DNA of 64,000 bases from Actinobaculum sp. 313 (GTDB lineage Bacteria; Actinomycetota; Actinomycetes; Actinomycetales; Actinomycetaceae). The notes beneath the pieces were generated by a model that was not told the origin of the DNA, made no database searches, and saw only the letters and a program-made list of their open reading frames with translations. Each line of letters begins with the position of its first letter. Positions within the stretch are counted from its first letter, which is position 1. Location of the stretch: positions 1,736,001 through 1,800,000 of the forward strand of contig NZ_CP029033.1 of NCBI RefSeq assembly GCF_003073475.1, given 5' to 3'. A program made the translations under genes and the position numbers. Shown one piece after another: positions 39,664 to 50,038 of this stretch.

Positions 39664-39723
39664 TTCTTCACCTTGTTCGCTTGACCACCTGTCATTCGCT
39701 TCTCTCTTCACGTGATCGGAGCG

Positions 39724-40407
39724 TTACGAGCCTCCTTGGGCCGTTACAGGCCTCCTTGCTGCCGCCAGGTAGTCAGACCCGGCTGAGGCCAGGGTCGCCA
39801 ACGCCGAGAATACGAGGAGAGCAACTGCGCCTACGTAGAGTGCGTCGAGACTTCCTTCGCGAAGCCCCAAGCTCAACTCGAGCATTGAGGGGCGATATCC
39901 GGCCATGGCGTTCGTTCCGGGGCTCAGCACGGCGACGATCAGCACTGCCACATAGTAAAAAACCAAGAAGAATGCGCTGGAACTACTGATCCTGCGCGGG
40001 TTCTCCTGTTCTGTCGCGCCATGAGTCAATAATCCGATAGCAAGTTGGAATACGAAGAGGCCAACGCCGACGGCCAGATTGAAAAGACTGACATCGGTTC
40101 CATTTCCGAAGCTGCCTGGCACTATGACTAACAAGAATGGGCACAGCGGCCACATGACCCACTGGATCGTCAACAGCTTCACACGCCACGTGGGGACGTA
40201 ATCTCCGTCAAGCGGTTCGGCTCGAGCGCCTGTGCTGGTTGACATTGAGGAGGCGGACAGCTGGCTGCTCGGCGTGGTGTTGTGGACATTTACGCTGGGG
40301 ACTACTTCCCCACCCTGCGGTGCATCGTCGGGCTGATCAGCACGCTCAGCATCCCGGTTACACGCGCCACCATCTTCTATTAGTTCGTCTTCTATTAGTT
40401 CGTCCAT
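39724..40407 (-). CDS. Membrane protein, paralogue 1 of a four-gene array
   Basis: 227 residues. A 65-residue acidic cytoplasmic leader begins with a duplicated DELIE unit. Four or five hydrophobic helices follow, starting at the family signature WRVKLLTIQWVMWPLCPFLL. Later comes FYYVAVLIVAVLSPG before a soluble loop (YRPSMLELSLGL) and a last helix. The same pattern appears in the next three genes, so this is one tandemly duplicated family. No known domain, no catalytic residues seen. Its start overlaps the previous gene's stop by 13 bp. Confidence 0.7.
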   Translation of the reverse strand: MDELIEDELIEDGGACNRDAERADQPDDAPQGGEVVPSVNVHNTTPSSQLSASSMSTSTGARAEPLDGDYVPTWRVKLLTIQWVMWPLCPFLLVIVPGSFGNGTDVSLFNLAVGVGLFVFQLAIGLLTHGATEQENPRRISSSSAFFLVFYYVAVLIVAVLSPGTNAMAGYRPSMLELSLGLREGSLDALYVGAVALLVFSALATLASAGSDYLAAARRPVTAQGGS

Positions 40408-41099
40408 GGTGACCCTCTTCTATGGTCCATACCGAAAGGCGGCTGATCCGATTGGGTGGTGTCGACGGCGGAGCGACTGTCGCGTCCGTTTCGGTATGCG
40501 CCTGTTACATTGGGATCTGGCGCGGGCGGCGGAGCAAATCGCTTAGCCCACCGATAATCACGTATTGCCGAGCAGAGCGCAGCAAAAAGAAGGATTGGCA
40601 CAGCAAGTGCCACCACACCGGTGATCCTGCTAAGAGCACGTGCCTCAAGCCCCAGGGCGGATTCGAGAATTGATGGATGGACTCCGTGCCCGGTATCCGA
40701 GGATAAACTAGCCCCTGCCACGATCAGAGCAAGGTAATAGCTGCCGAGTAGTATGGCAGTTGGCTTCATTCTCGGCGACCATTGAACCAATCGCATCGCC
40801 TTGCCTGAGAGCACGGCTATCGTAGCTTGCAGTACGAGTATGTATGGACACAGCAATAGCAAGGTACCAAAGGTCTGCACACCCGGGTCACCGCCGCCAG
40901 GCAGAACAAGCGCGAGTATTGGGCACAGTCCCCACATCAGCCATTGCACCGGCACATACGTGTCACGCCATCGAAACGGCTCCAGCGTCACATCCACTGC
41001 ACTGGGCGTTTGACCATCCGAGGCAGTCCGTGCCGCACAATCGTCTTCCGGCATCTGCGGATCTCTCGTGACCTCCGGCTTTCTTTCACGGCTCAACAC
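40395..41099 (-). CDS. Membrane protein, paralogue 2 of a four-gene array
   Basis: 234 residues from GTG 41099 (AAAGG 8-10 bases upstream; overlaps the preceding stop). Family signature FRWRDTYVPVQWLMWGLCPI, then LVLPGGG, SYYLALIVAGASLSSD and the loop HPSILESALGLEARALSRI. The C-terminal tail is polar. Shares the QW-x-M-x-x-x-CP core and YY-x-(A/S) element with the other three copies. Function unknown. Confidence 0.72.
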   Translation of the reverse strand: MLSRERKPEVTRDPQMPEDDCAARTASDGQTPSAVDVTLEPFRWRDTYVPVQWLMWGLCPILALVLPGGGDPGVQTFGTLLLLCPYILVLQATIAVLSGKAMRLVQWSPRMKPTAILLGSYYLALIVAGASLSSDTGHGVHPSILESALGLEARALSRITGVVALAVPILLFAALCSAIRDYRWAKRFAPPPAPDPNVTGAYRNGRDSRSAVDTTQSDQPPFGMDHRRGSPWTN

Positions 41100-41874
41100 T
41101 GCTCACGACCTTTCACCTTATGCATAGCCGGAGAAATTGGTGCAGAGCCGGACTCCTCTGCACCCGCACAGCTAGCGGTGTCCTCCAAGGCCTGCGACGG
41201 CGAAGGCACGTCCGGTGTAGTCGGCTCATGTTCCCCACCCAGCACCGTTCGACCAACTGCGACGGGGTCCTTGCCCTGGGCCCGCTCCCGGTGGGCTGGT
41301 CGTTTGGCCGCCAGGCCATGCCGACTTGAATACGCGGCCTCACTTGCCTTATTCCGGTCAGCGAAGGCAGACAGGAAAGCGGCGAGCAAAAGGCCCATGG
41401 TGATAATGACCATGGCCCGGGCTACCCAGCCCAAGACTTCGGCGAGAGACAGCGAGACTTCGCCCCTCCTAGCAGGAGGCCGATGGGTGACGGGTAGTCT
41501 TGTGTGTCGTCGGCGTCGGGAAAGAGCAAGCCGGTAACCATGACGGCTACGTAATAGGAACACAATACCTTTGCCGTTCGCCTAAAGACCCGCCGAGGTT
41601 CGAGGGATCGGGACGCCAGCATTGTGAGCGCACAAGTTGCTGTCTGGAAGATCAACATCAGCGGCACCGCAGTGTATATTGCTACAAGCGCCATCCATCC
41701 GGGACCACCCTGCCCGCCGGGTAGAACGACCGCCATTGTCGGACACACAATGATCATGAACCACTGCAGTCCCTGTAACAGCACACGCCAAGCCGGCGGC
41801 TCCTCCGCCTCACCGACTGCACAGGCAACATCGCGAGCCAGCTGCTCCTCATCGAATTCGCTCTCCCCGCGCAT
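41093..41874 (-). CDS. Membrane protein, paralogue 3 of a four-gene array (frameshifted in this sequence)
   Basis: Starts at ATG 41874 (GGGGAG upstream), in parallel with paralogue 4. Family signature PPAWRVLLQGLQWFMIIVCP, LPGGQGGPGWMAL, SYYVAVMVTGLLFPDADD. At GLLLGG the frame breaks; the other frame continues GEVSLSLAEVLGWVARAMVI, giving the expected last helix and a 70-residue polar tail. Adding one base to the CCCC at 41463-41466 (plus strand) restores a 260-residue protein of the same design as its neighbours. It overlaps the genes on both sides. Confidence 0.68.
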
Positions 41875-42688
41875 CAATGCTCCCCGTCTCGCCACCAGTC
41901 CTGCGGCCCACGTTCCAGACCATCGGCGCCCCTGCCGAGGACCCAGATGCGGGATCTGCGGAATCAGCGGCGTCTGTGGACAGCTCCGTCGCGGTAGGCA
42001 CCTCCCTTACAGAAGGTACGTCCGCTGTAGCAGCTGAGCCACCAACATGATCGAGACGCGACGAGGTCTGGCTGGCCGGAACGTGATCTTGCCAGGTTGA
42101 TTGCGCCCATGACTCGTCATGCCGACTCCAATATGCAGCATCCCGCACCCGGCTCCAGTCCACCAACGCAGAAAAAAGAACACCCAACATTAGACATGGC
42201 GTAGCCAGCATTCCACAAAGATAAACGACTCCGGGCACTCCTTCCCAAATAAACGTTGGAAGCCGCAGTAACCGCAACAGCGAGCCGACAATCGAAAGGT
42301 ACTCCTGGTAATCGTCCAAGTCGGGGGCACACAGCGCGGTAACCATAACACTGATGTAGTAGACACGCATGATGGAGGCTGTGCGGGCGAAGACGCGAGT
42401 CGGATGAAAGAACCGGGTAGCAATGCCGGTCAACACACCCGCACCGATTTGGGCGATGAGCATCCCTGGGACGAGCAGCATTAGCGTCAATGCCGCTACC
42501 CACCCACCGCGACCGGGCCCTCCAGGGAGGATAACCGCCGCGGCCGGGCAGACCAGAACCATCAGCCACTGGAATGACATGAACGACACGCGCCATTCTG
42601 GCGGATCGTCCAACTCGCCGACTGCTTCAGCTACCTCATCCGCGATCCACATCCGATCAGCGTCATCCGCTGCGCCGCGGCCCCTCAT
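41849..42688 (-). CDS. Membrane protein, paralogue 4 of a four-gene array
   Basis: 279 residues, first gene of the array in transcription order. Family signature PPEWRVSFMSFQWLMVLVCP, VILPGGPGRGGWVAAL, VYYISVMVTALCAPDLDD, then LLRLLRLPTFIWEGVPGVVY and a final helix. A long polar C-terminal tail (about 75 residues, Ser/Thr/Asp-rich) is probably cytoplasmic. The motif set is common to all four genes. No homology to characterised transporters or enzymes is recognised. Confidence 0.72.
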   Translation of the reverse strand: MRGRGAADDADRMWIADEVAEAVGELDDPPEWRVSFMSFQWLMVLVCPAAAVILPGGPGRGGWVAALTLMLLVPGMLIAQIGAGVLTGIATRFFHPTRVFARTASIMRVYYISVMVTALCAPDLDDYQEYLSIVGSLLRLLRLPTFIWEGVPGVVYLCGMLATPCLMLGVLFSALVDWSRVRDAAYWSRHDESWAQSTWQDHVPASQTSSRLDHVGGSAATADVPSVREVPTATELSTDAADSADPASGSSAGAPMVWNVGRRTGGETGSIDARGERIR

Positions 42689-42899
42689 TAGAGATCTTCC
42701 CCGCGCCGACTAGAGGTTTCGTATTCTGTGTGCGACTTGCTGCTGTTCATAGTGCCCACACTACCTGATAGCGAAGTCAGATAACAGGCCGTCGCAGAAT
42801 ATCAGACGCAGACTGCTGCAATCGGGACCTCCTACACAGTGCCGTTGAGAAGCGGACAGCTAACGTGGTACCGCAAAGGCACCCCACCCGACGGCACTG

Positions 42900-44203
42900 C
42901 TATCGCAGGCTGATAGGGTTGACGATATCCGCCACGATTAGCAGCACGGTCATCGCGATAAAAGCAACGGCCACCGCGTAGCTCAAAGGCATGAGGCGCG
43001 CGGTATCCACCGGTCCGGGGTCAGGACGGCCACGCCACCGTGCAATCTGCCTGCGTATTCCCTCATATAACGCACCAGCCATATGCCCGCCGTCTAGGGG
43101 CAGCAGGGGATGAGATTGAAAATGAACAGTGTCAGGTTCAGAGAACCCAGCAGGAGCAAGAGGTCTCCGATTCGGGCCGAGACCCCGTAAAGATCCGAAT
43201 CGGCGCTGGTGATCTCCCCAGCCATACCGGCAACGCCCACGATGCCGACAACACCGCTGGTTGATCGTTCATTGCCGGAAATGAGGTCTGTTGTCGTATG
43301 CCAGAGTTCTACCGGCAGGCGCAGAAGAACGCCCGCGGTGGCCTTCGATATGGTCCACACCTGCCCCGGCACTGCGCTGAGCGGCTGCGCCACCTGTGCA
43401 TAGGCGGGTGATACCCCCACATAGGGCCGTAACTCGGTCACCGGATTGCCCGAACTGTCGGTCACCACATTGCCGGATGAATCGGTGACGGGGCGCTGCG
43501 TCAGCACGGGTGTCACCGTCAGCGTACGCTCCTCGCCCGCTCGCGTAACCGTGACGGAAACCGGGGCATCGCCTCCTGCGGCAATGGCGCTTTGCACATC
43601 CTCCCAATTCTCAATGTCGGCGTCTCCCCAGCGCGTGATGGTATCGCCGCTCTCCAGCCCGGCAGCGCGTGCCGGAGAGACCGGATCATCGGACGTGCAC
43701 TCCTGTGCGGTGGTAATGCACTGCGACACATAGGAAACCTGGTTGGTTGGTGTCGGCGAACCGATACCGCACATAACGATGGTGAAGCAGAGTCCCGCGA
43801 GCAGCAGGTTCACGAAAGGCCCGGAGAACATGACGACGAGCTTGCGCGGAGCCGACAGGCGCCAAAAGGCCTGATCCTCCTCTCCCGGGCCGATTTCCTC
43901 GGCCGAGGCAAGCCGCGCCTCCTCGGTTAAAGTGACTTGCCCACGCCGTCCAACACGTTTACGGCTTTCCTTTCCGGGTGCCAGCATCCCGGATAAACGC
44001 ACATATCCGCCCAGTGGGATCGCCTTGAGACCATACTCAGTACCCCGAATTGTGGTGGACCAGAGAGTGGGGCCAAAGCCAATGAAATACTGGGATACCT
44101 TGACTCCGAACTTCTTCGCGGGAACGAGATGCCCTAATTCGTGCAGGCCGACGGATACAAGCAGCCCGAGGACGAGGAAGAGGATTCCCGGGATTGAGCG
44201 CAC
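42900..44203 (-). CDS. rip1: Site-2 zinc metalloprotease (RseP/Rip1-type, M50) (frameshifted in this sequence)
   Basis: Intramembrane protease cleaving anti-sigma factors and other membrane substrates. HELGH lies at residues 21-25 inside the first helix, then the PDZ domain (ARAAGLESGDTITRWGDADIE). The second metal motif is split: the frame ends FNLIPCCP, while the other frame reads LIPLLPLDGGHMAGALYEG, containing the LDGGH Asp ligand, through the last helix to 42900. Adding one base to the GGGG at 43106-43109 (plus strand) joins them into about 434 residues. The GTG start at 44203 has AGGACAA upstream. It lies immediately downstream of dxr. Confidence 0.92.
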
Positions 44204-44224
44204 GTTGTCCTAGATCCTTTCTCG

Positions 44225-45575
44225 CTAGCGGAGGGCTATGAGTTCGCGAGCACGGGCACGTGCCCAGTCTTCGGCTGCATGAACCGCCTCCATGTCGAGA
44301 ATGCCAGATGGCCCTGAAAATTCGCCGAGTACTTCGACAACCGTGTCAACTATGCCAAGGTACGGTAAACGCTCCTGCAGAAAAGCCGCCACGCATTCTT
44401 CGTTCGCTGCGTTCATCACTGCCGGATGCAGGGGCGAGGCAGCCACGGCGTCGCGCGCCACCTGCACAGCCGGGAATGTCTCCAGATCCAGGGGTTCAAA
44501 GGTCCACTGCACCGGCGAGTTCCACCGGTTCGGAGTGCTCACGCGGTCCAGCCGCTCGGGCCAGGACAGCCCCAGGGCGATCGGAAGGCGCATATCCGGC
44601 GGAGAAGCCTGCGCGATGGTTGCCCCGTCGTGGAACTCGACCATGGAATGAATAACCGACTGCGGATGTACTACGGGAACGATGTCCTCGGCAGGCATGT
44701 CGAAAAGATAGGCGGCCTCAATCAGCTCTAAACCCTTGTTCATCAGTGTTGACGAGTTGATTGTGACAACCGGCCCCATATCCCAGGTGGGATGCGCTAA
44801 AGCACGAGCAGGAGTCACGTCTGCCAGCTGTGAACGGCGCATCCCCGGAAAGGACCACCCGAAGCGGTGAGAATAATCCGCCTCACGTCGCTCTTTCCAT
44901 CCAGGGATGGCGAGGTGAGACCACGGTGATGAAGGCCCGAACGCAGCGCTTGCGCTATGGCAGAATGCTCCGAATCTACCGGAACGATCTGCCCCGGGCG
45001 CGTCATTGCCGCGCGTACCAACGCGCCACCGGCCACAATGGATTCTTTATTGGCCAGTGCCAGGGTGGCGCCGCTGGATAACGCCGCCAGCGTTGGTGCC
45101 AGGCCCACCGACCCGGTGATACCGTTCAGGACGACGACGCTGTCCACGCCTTCTGACTGCGCGGCCTCACCCCACGACGTCGCCAGATTCTCTATTGCGT
45201 CCGCACCGGCAAGGATCTCCGGGAAACCGCCTGCGGTGCGTCCTTCCGAAGCCCAACGCCTCTGCACAATGGTCCGTAGTTCAGTCGCGGTTGCAGGATT
45301 CGCAACCCCAATACACGGCACATTGAAGGTGATGGCCTGCTCGGCCAACAGCTCCAGGTTTCCTCCGCCCGCCCCAAGGCAAGAACACGGTAAAGATCAC
45401 GCCGCGTAGCGATGACATCGAGCGCCTGCGTTCCAATTGAACCCGTGGAGCCGAGAATCACCACTCCCCGGCGTTTGATATTCGCCGATCGATCCGCATC
45501 GCTTGACTGGATCGAAGCTGGCGCCTCAGTCACATCTTGTTCCCGGATCGGGTCCGGCAGTTCAAATGTATCCAC
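44225..45575 (-). CDS. dxr: 1-deoxy-D-xylulose 5-phosphate reductoisomerase (two frame breaks in this sequence)
   Basis: Second step of the MEP isoprenoid pathway. Three frames together give the full enzyme: GVVILGSTGSIGTQALDVI (NADPH site); LALANKESIVAGG, VDSEHSAIAQAL and ILTASGGPFRG; then HPTWDMGPVVTINSSTLMN and QSVIHSMVEFHDGA. Breaks occur at CCCC 45372-45375 and CCCC 44843-44846; adding one base to each restores a 450-residue product with a 30-residue polar leader. Two independent lesions in a probably essential gene, at identical run types, argue for sequence errors. Confidence 0.93.
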
Positions 45576-45581
45576 GCCGTC

Positions 45582-46130
45582 TCACTCAACCGCAAGCAGC
45601 ACGGACAGGGCACGGTCGAAATACACGTCGACGACGCCTTCGTCATAAGCCTTTGCGTTCTTCGCGGCGGGGAACACAACCTCTCGTATGTCGGAGGAGG
45701 TCAAGGTCCGTTTGCCGTCGAAGTACTCGGCTAAGTGGTCGACCATTCTATCCACGGCGTCTTTGGAGTATCCCCAGCCGTCGGCGTTGGCGAAGCGTTC
45801 ACCGCGCGGGCGCAGCAGGCGCGGGTACAGGCTCTTCGCGTTCTCGTATGTTTCGTTGAGCCAGGCGTTTTCACCCTGCCGGGCCACCACTTCGGCCCGG
45901 CGCCGCTGGATGAAGGCCGCTTCTAGCCGGTCCAACGCCGCGTCCACGGCAGAAGGACTATAACCATTGCGAGCTCGGCCAAAACCGGCGTTGCGCACAT
46001 CCGCTTCGCCAAACCTACTGGCTCCCACGCCGTTATAAGCCTCCTTCGCCCTGGCGAGAAAATCGTCGACCTCGTCCGGATCGTAGCCAGTGGCGAAGAA
46101 GCCCACCCGCTCGAAGGTGTCCTTACTCAT
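45582..46130 (-). CDS. DivIVA-domain-containing protein
   Basis: 182 residues with two DivIVA-type lipid-binding-like motifs: VGFFATGYDPDEVDDFLARA near the N-terminus and GYSPSAVDAALDRLEAAF about 45 residues later. A third GYSKDAVDRMVDHL follows, then a basic C-terminal part. Actinobacterial DivIVA/Wag31 relatives organise polar growth and division, but this one lacks a long coiled coil, so it is more likely a small accessory member. The ATG overlaps the rlmN stop (ATGA); a longer frame to 46253 is the RlmN antisense of nothing conserved. Only 6 bp separate it from dxr. Confidence 0.78.
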   Translation of the reverse strand: MSKDTFERVGFFATGYDPDEVDDFLARAKEAYNGVGASRFGEADVRNAGFGRARNGYSPSAVDAALDRLEAAFIQRRRAEVVARQGENAWLNETYENAKSLYPRLLRPRGERFANADGWGYSKDAVDRMVDHLAEYFDGKRTLTSSDIREVVFPAAKNAKAYDEGVVDVYFDRALSVLLAVE

Positions 46131-47617
46131 TGCCCGTCCTCCCTGGGTGCCCCGCTGCCGTCGGCGGAGCCGGAGCGCAAGGCCTCGGCAGCTGCGGCAG
46201 CTTTCTTTGCCCGTGTGGATACACCACTGACCTCCGCGACAAGCTGGCCGCATGCACCATCGATATCGCTTCCGCGCGTATCACGGATCGTCGTGGGAAT
46301 ACCCGCACTTACCAGGGTATCAACGAATGCCTGTTGTGCCTGCGGTGTGCTGGCCGTCCAGATCGAACCGGGCGTTGGATTCAAAGGGATGGGGTTGACG
46401 TGAACCCAGCCACGCCCGCGAGCGTTGAGTTCGTCGGCGAGGAGTTGCGCCCTCCACACGTGGTCGTTCATATCCCGGATCAGAGCGTATTCGATGGAGA
46501 CGCGGCGTCCTGTTTTCACGAAGTAGGCGCGTGCTGCGTCTAACAGTTCGCCCACCTTGAAACGAGAGTTAATGGGAATAAGCGGGTCTCGCAGGGTATC
46601 GTCCGGGGCGTGCAGGGATACCGCGAGTGTCACCGGGAAGCCTTCGTCGGCGAGTTTTGCGATAAGCGGAACCATGCCCACCGTCGACACGGTGACATTA
46701 CGGGCTGACAGGCCGAAGCCCGCCGGTACAGGTTCGATGATGCGGTGCAAGGCGGCCCGTACCTGTTTCCAGTTGGATAGAGGTTCGCCCATCCCCATGA
46801 ACACCACGTTGGTCACCCGCGCGGGCTCTCCGGCAAGTTCGCCGGAAGCCGCCGCCACCATCCCCAGGCGTACCTGCTCCACGATTTCGGCCGCCGAGAG
46901 ATTACGGGTGAGGCCTCCCTGGCCCGTGGCACAGAAGGGGCATGCCATGCCGCACCCGGCCTGCGAGGAAATACATAGGGTCACTCGGTTCGGGTAGCGC
47001 ATAAGCACGGTTTCCACCATGCCGCCGTCGAAAAGCCTCCATGCGCTCTTGATCGTTCGCCCGCCGTCGGCCTGCAAATCCTGCACTTTTGTCAGCAGCT
47101 GCGGAAAAACAGTGGCGACGACGTCGTCGCGGATACCGGCGGGAAGATCGCTCATGGCTTCGGGAGCAACCACATGCCGTTCAAAATAGTGCCGTGAGAG
47201 CTGGTCGGCCCGAAAGACGGGCAAACCCAGTTCCCGCATCCACTCCTTGCGCTCGGCCACGTCCAGATCGGCCCAATGCCGTGGTGGTTTTCCCTTGCGT
47301 TCCGGCACGAAGGACAATAGCGGGCGCGGGCCTGACTCCACGGCGGGCATAACTTGCCTGGTAGGCTTACCTGCCGCCACTGCCGAGGTCGAGTTACGGA
47401 TGGCTCGCACCGGTACCCCGTCACGGGTGCCACCTGCCCGCGCCACACGGCGAGCAACATCCTCCGGGCCTGCATCGCGCGAGACACCTGCTCCGGTCAA
47501 GTCATGCGGGGCATCCGGCGCCGCATGCTTACGCGGCGCCGCTCCTGCGCCCGAGTGCCGATTTGGCGCATCGGGTCGCTGAGTCACGCCAGAATGTGCA
47601 TGGGATGAATCATTCAT
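46127..47617 (-). CDS. rlmN: Dual-specificity RNA methyltransferase RlmN
   Basis: Radical-SAM enzyme making 2-methyladenosine in 23S rRNA (A2503) and tRNA (A37). The cluster motif CGMACPFC is present, as are ISSQAGC, VFMGMGEPLSNW, LAVSLHAPDD and SDIDGACGQL, which carries the second catalytic cysteine. The first 90-100 residues are a low-complexity Ala/His/Arg/Pro leader absent from most relatives. The conserved part begins near KPPRHWADLD. The start is therefore uncertain: ATG 47617 is used, and the frame reaches 47653. Confidence 0.94.
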   Translation of the reverse strand: MNDSSHAHSGVTQRPDAPNRHSGAGAAPRKHAAPDAPHDLTGAGVSRDAGPEDVARRVARAGGTRDGVPVRAIRNSTSAVAAGKPTRQVMPAVESGPRPLLSFVPERKGKPPRHWADLDVAERKEWMRELGLPVFRADQLSRHYFERHVVAPEAMSDLPAGIRDDVVATVFPQLLTKVQDLQADGGRTIKSAWRLFDGGMVETVLMRYPNRVTLCISSQAGCGMACPFCATGQGGLTRNLSAAEIVEQVRLGMVAAASGELAGEPARVTNVVFMGMGEPLSNWKQVRAALHRIIEPVPAGFGLSARNVTVSTVGMVPLIAKLADEGFPVTLAVSLHAPDDTLRDPLIPINSRFKVGELLDAARAYFVKTGRRVSIEYALIRDMNDHVWRAQLLADELNARGRGWVHVNPIPLNPTPGSIWTASTPQAQQAFVDTLVSAGIPTTIRDTRGSDIDGACGQLVAEVSGVSTRAKKAAAAAEALRSGSADGSGAPREDGQ

Positions 47618-47767
47618 GATTCTGCTATTCTTCCATGATGCCGCCGCGTGCACGATATCCGATGGGTGCGAGCGTGCTCACCTTGCCGCAAATCGCTTTG
47701 CCGTTGATCGCCGTGGCGCAGCTCGCCGTGCCGCCGATTGCCAATCGTGCACCTCTCCCGCTGGCGA

Positions 47768-48652
47768 CTATCCCAGTGCCAAACCAGAACTCATAACGAT
47801 GTAGCAGAAGGGCGCCCACATCAAGATGGAGTCGATGCGGTCAAGCATGCCACCGTGCCCGGGGAAGATCGACCCCATGTCCTTCACACCCAAGTCACGC
47901 TTCAGAAGCGATTCCGATAGGTCGCCCACCGTCGAGCACACGACGGCCAAAGCGGCAAGCAACACCGCCAAATACCAGGGGCGATGTAGGCCGAGTGTGA
48001 CCAGTAGTACGGCGATCACGAGGGCAAGTGCAAGTGAGCCGACGAAGCCCTCCCAAGATTTCTTTGGGGAGATGGAGGGACTCATCGGGTGCTTACCCCA
48101 CAGCACGCCGGCCGCCCATCCGCCGGTGTCGTTGGCAACCGGCATGAGGATGAGCAATGCCACCATCCAGCCCGGCTGCGGCAGGTCGGCAAGTGCGACC
48201 GCGAAACACCCCAGCAGGGAGATCCATCCGAGTGTGAAGATTGAGGCCATGGCGTCGGCGGGCGTGCCACGGGCGCCGTCGAGAACACGCCAGACGAATA
48301 CCGTTGCCGCAGCCAGCAAGAACGTGAGGAATCCCCCGGCCAGTCCGGATAGCCATGTGGCGACCACCATGGCCAGGGTTCCAACCCACATCGGGATAAG
48401 CGGAATGCGCAGCCCGCGATTCAGGAAGGCCCCTGCCGCCTCCCACAGGCCGATACACAGGGCCACGGCGACTAGCGCAACGAATATCTCAATGCGCACC
48501 AACACCGAGGCGGCAACCAGCGCGAGCAGCGCCAATGCCGTGGGTATTGCCGCCTTGAGATTGCGTCCTGCTTTCGACGTGGACTGCTCAGGCGGCGCGG
48601 GCGGATGCGGGGCCAGGCGCGCTAGCACACCCGGCCGAGATGACTTATGCAC
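47768..48652 (-). CDS. cdsA: Phosphatidate cytidylyltransferase
   Basis: Makes CDP-diacylglycerol for phospholipid synthesis in the membrane. About eight transmembrane helices; the C-terminal signature is clear: SLLKRDLGVKDMGSIFPGHG followed by GMLDRIDS. 294 residues from GTG 48652, with a 35-residue Pro-rich leader. Lies in the conserved frr-cdsA-rlmN order, 15 bp downstream of frr. Confidence 0.95.
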   Translation of the reverse strand: MHKSSRPGVLARLAPHPPAPPEQSTSKAGRNLKAAIPTALALLALVAASVLVRIEIFVALVAVALCIGLWEAAGAFLNRGLRIPLIPMWVGTLAMVVATWLSGLAGGFLTFLLAAATVFVWRVLDGARGTPADAMASIFTLGWISLLGCFAVALADLPQPGWMVALLILMPVANDTGGWAAGVLWGKHPMSPSISPKKSWEGFVGSLALALVIAVLLVTLGLHRPWYLAVLLAALAVVCSTVGDLSESLLKRDLGVKDMGSIFPGHGGMLDRIDSILMWAPFCYIVMSSGLALG

Positions 48653-48667
48653 TCCCGGTCGCTTCCG

Positions 48668-49225
48668 TCAGACCTCGAGGAGTTCCTTTTCCTTGGTCTC
48701 CAGTATCTTGTCGACCTGATCAACAAAGCGCTTGGTCAGAGTTTCCAGTTCGGACTCGGCCCGCTTGACCTCATCTTCACCGGCCTCGCCGTCCTTCTTG
48801 ATCTTGTCGAGGGATTCCTTGGCCTTACGACGTATCGCTCGTACCGAGACCCGGGCCTCCTCCGCCTTGGAGCGAGCCAGTTTGACATAGTCCTTGCGGC
48901 GCTCTTCGGTAAGCGGCGGCATGGAAATGCGCAGGACTGCGCCGTCGTCGGTGGGGTTGACTCCGAGGTCGGAATCGCGGATCGCCTTCTCGATGGCGGT
49001 CATGGCGGTGCGATCATACGGGGAGATTACAACGGTGCGCGCCTCGGGAATCGCGATTGAGGCCAGCTGTTGCAGCGGTGTGGGGGCACCGTAGTACTCC
49101 ACCTGAATGGAGTTGAACATCCCGGCGTTGGCACGCCCGGAACGGATATGCCCGAATTCATCTCGGGCTACCTCGATGGCCTTCTCCATTTTCTCTTCGG
49201 CCTCGAGCAGTATCTCGTCGATCAT
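48668..49225 (-). CDS. frr: Ribosome recycling factor
   Basis: 185 residues. It splits post-termination ribosomes with EF-G. RRF landmarks: [62 protein letters not shown] (cited in part) and [20 protein letters not shown]. The ATG at 49225 has GGAGAG upstream; the frame to 49279 is not conserved. The pyrH stop, once its frame is repaired, falls one base before this ATG. Confidence 0.97.
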   Translation of the reverse strand: MIDEILLEAEEKMEKAIEVARDEFGHIRSGRANAGMFNSIQVEYYGAPTPLQQLASIAIPEARTVVISPYDRTAMTAIEKAIRDSDLGVNPTDDGAVLRISMPPLTEERRKDYVKLARSKAEEARVSVRAIRRKAKESLDKIKKDGEAGEDEVKRAESELETLTKRFVDQVDKILETKEKELLEV

Positions 49226-49226
49226 G

Positions 49227-50038
49227 TCACTCTCCTGTTTCGTGCTTGTCTGCTGTGACAAGCGTACCGATCTTCTCACCTCGTAGCGCCCAGGTTACAT
49301 TGCCGGGGTTCCCATGCCGAATACGCGCATGGCGAGGTTATTGTCCTGACACAGGGAGAATGCTGCCGCATCAACAACACGCAGCCCCTGTGCAAGTGCA
49401 TCTTGGTAGGTCAGCCGGTCCAGTTTGACCGCGTCCGGATTGGTCTTCGGATCTGCGGTGTACACGCCGTCCACGCCATTCTTGCCTACCAATAGTTCGT
49501 CGCAGCGCAGTTCCAGGGCCCGCTGGGCGGCAACGGTGTCGGTGGAAAAGTACGGCATGCCTGCTCCGGCTCCGAAAACGACAACGCGGCCCTTCTCCAG
49601 GTGGCGGATTGCCCGCAGCGGAATGTACGGCTCGGCGATTTGCGTCATCTGAATTGCGGTCTGTACACGGCAGGGGGTTCCGGCCTGCTCCACGAAGTCT
49701 TGTAGTGCGATCGCATTCATGACCGTTCCGAGCATTCCCATGTAGTCCGCCCGGGCCCGGTCCATTCCGCGCTGTTGCAGTTCGGCACCGCGGAAGAAGT
49801 TTCCACCGCCGACGACGATCGCCACCTGCACGCCGTCCGCCACTGCGGAGGAGATCTCCGATGCAACCCGCGTGAGCACATCGGCATCAAGGCCGACCGC
49901 TCCCCCGCCGAACATTTCGCCGGACAGCTTGAGAAGGACGCGGCGCGTGCTGTCGCGATTGTGGTCTCCGATTAAATGGGGCGTTGCAGCGCTGTGTGCG
50001 TTCCGAAAACCGGTGCCATCACCGAGTGCAGAGGCCAC
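49227..50038 (-). CDS. pyrH: UMP kinase (C-terminus displaced by a frame break in this sequence)
   Basis: Hexameric bacterial UMP kinase making UDP. Seen: [62 protein letters not shown] and [14 protein letters not shown]. The raw frame ends at [11 protein letters not shown] (49295). Adding one base to the GGGG at 49305-49308 gives [16 protein letters not shown], the conserved UMP kinase C-terminus, and a stop at 49227, abutting frr. GTG start 50038 has AAAGGA upstream; about 30 extra N-terminal residues. About 270 residues in total. Confidence 0.93.
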
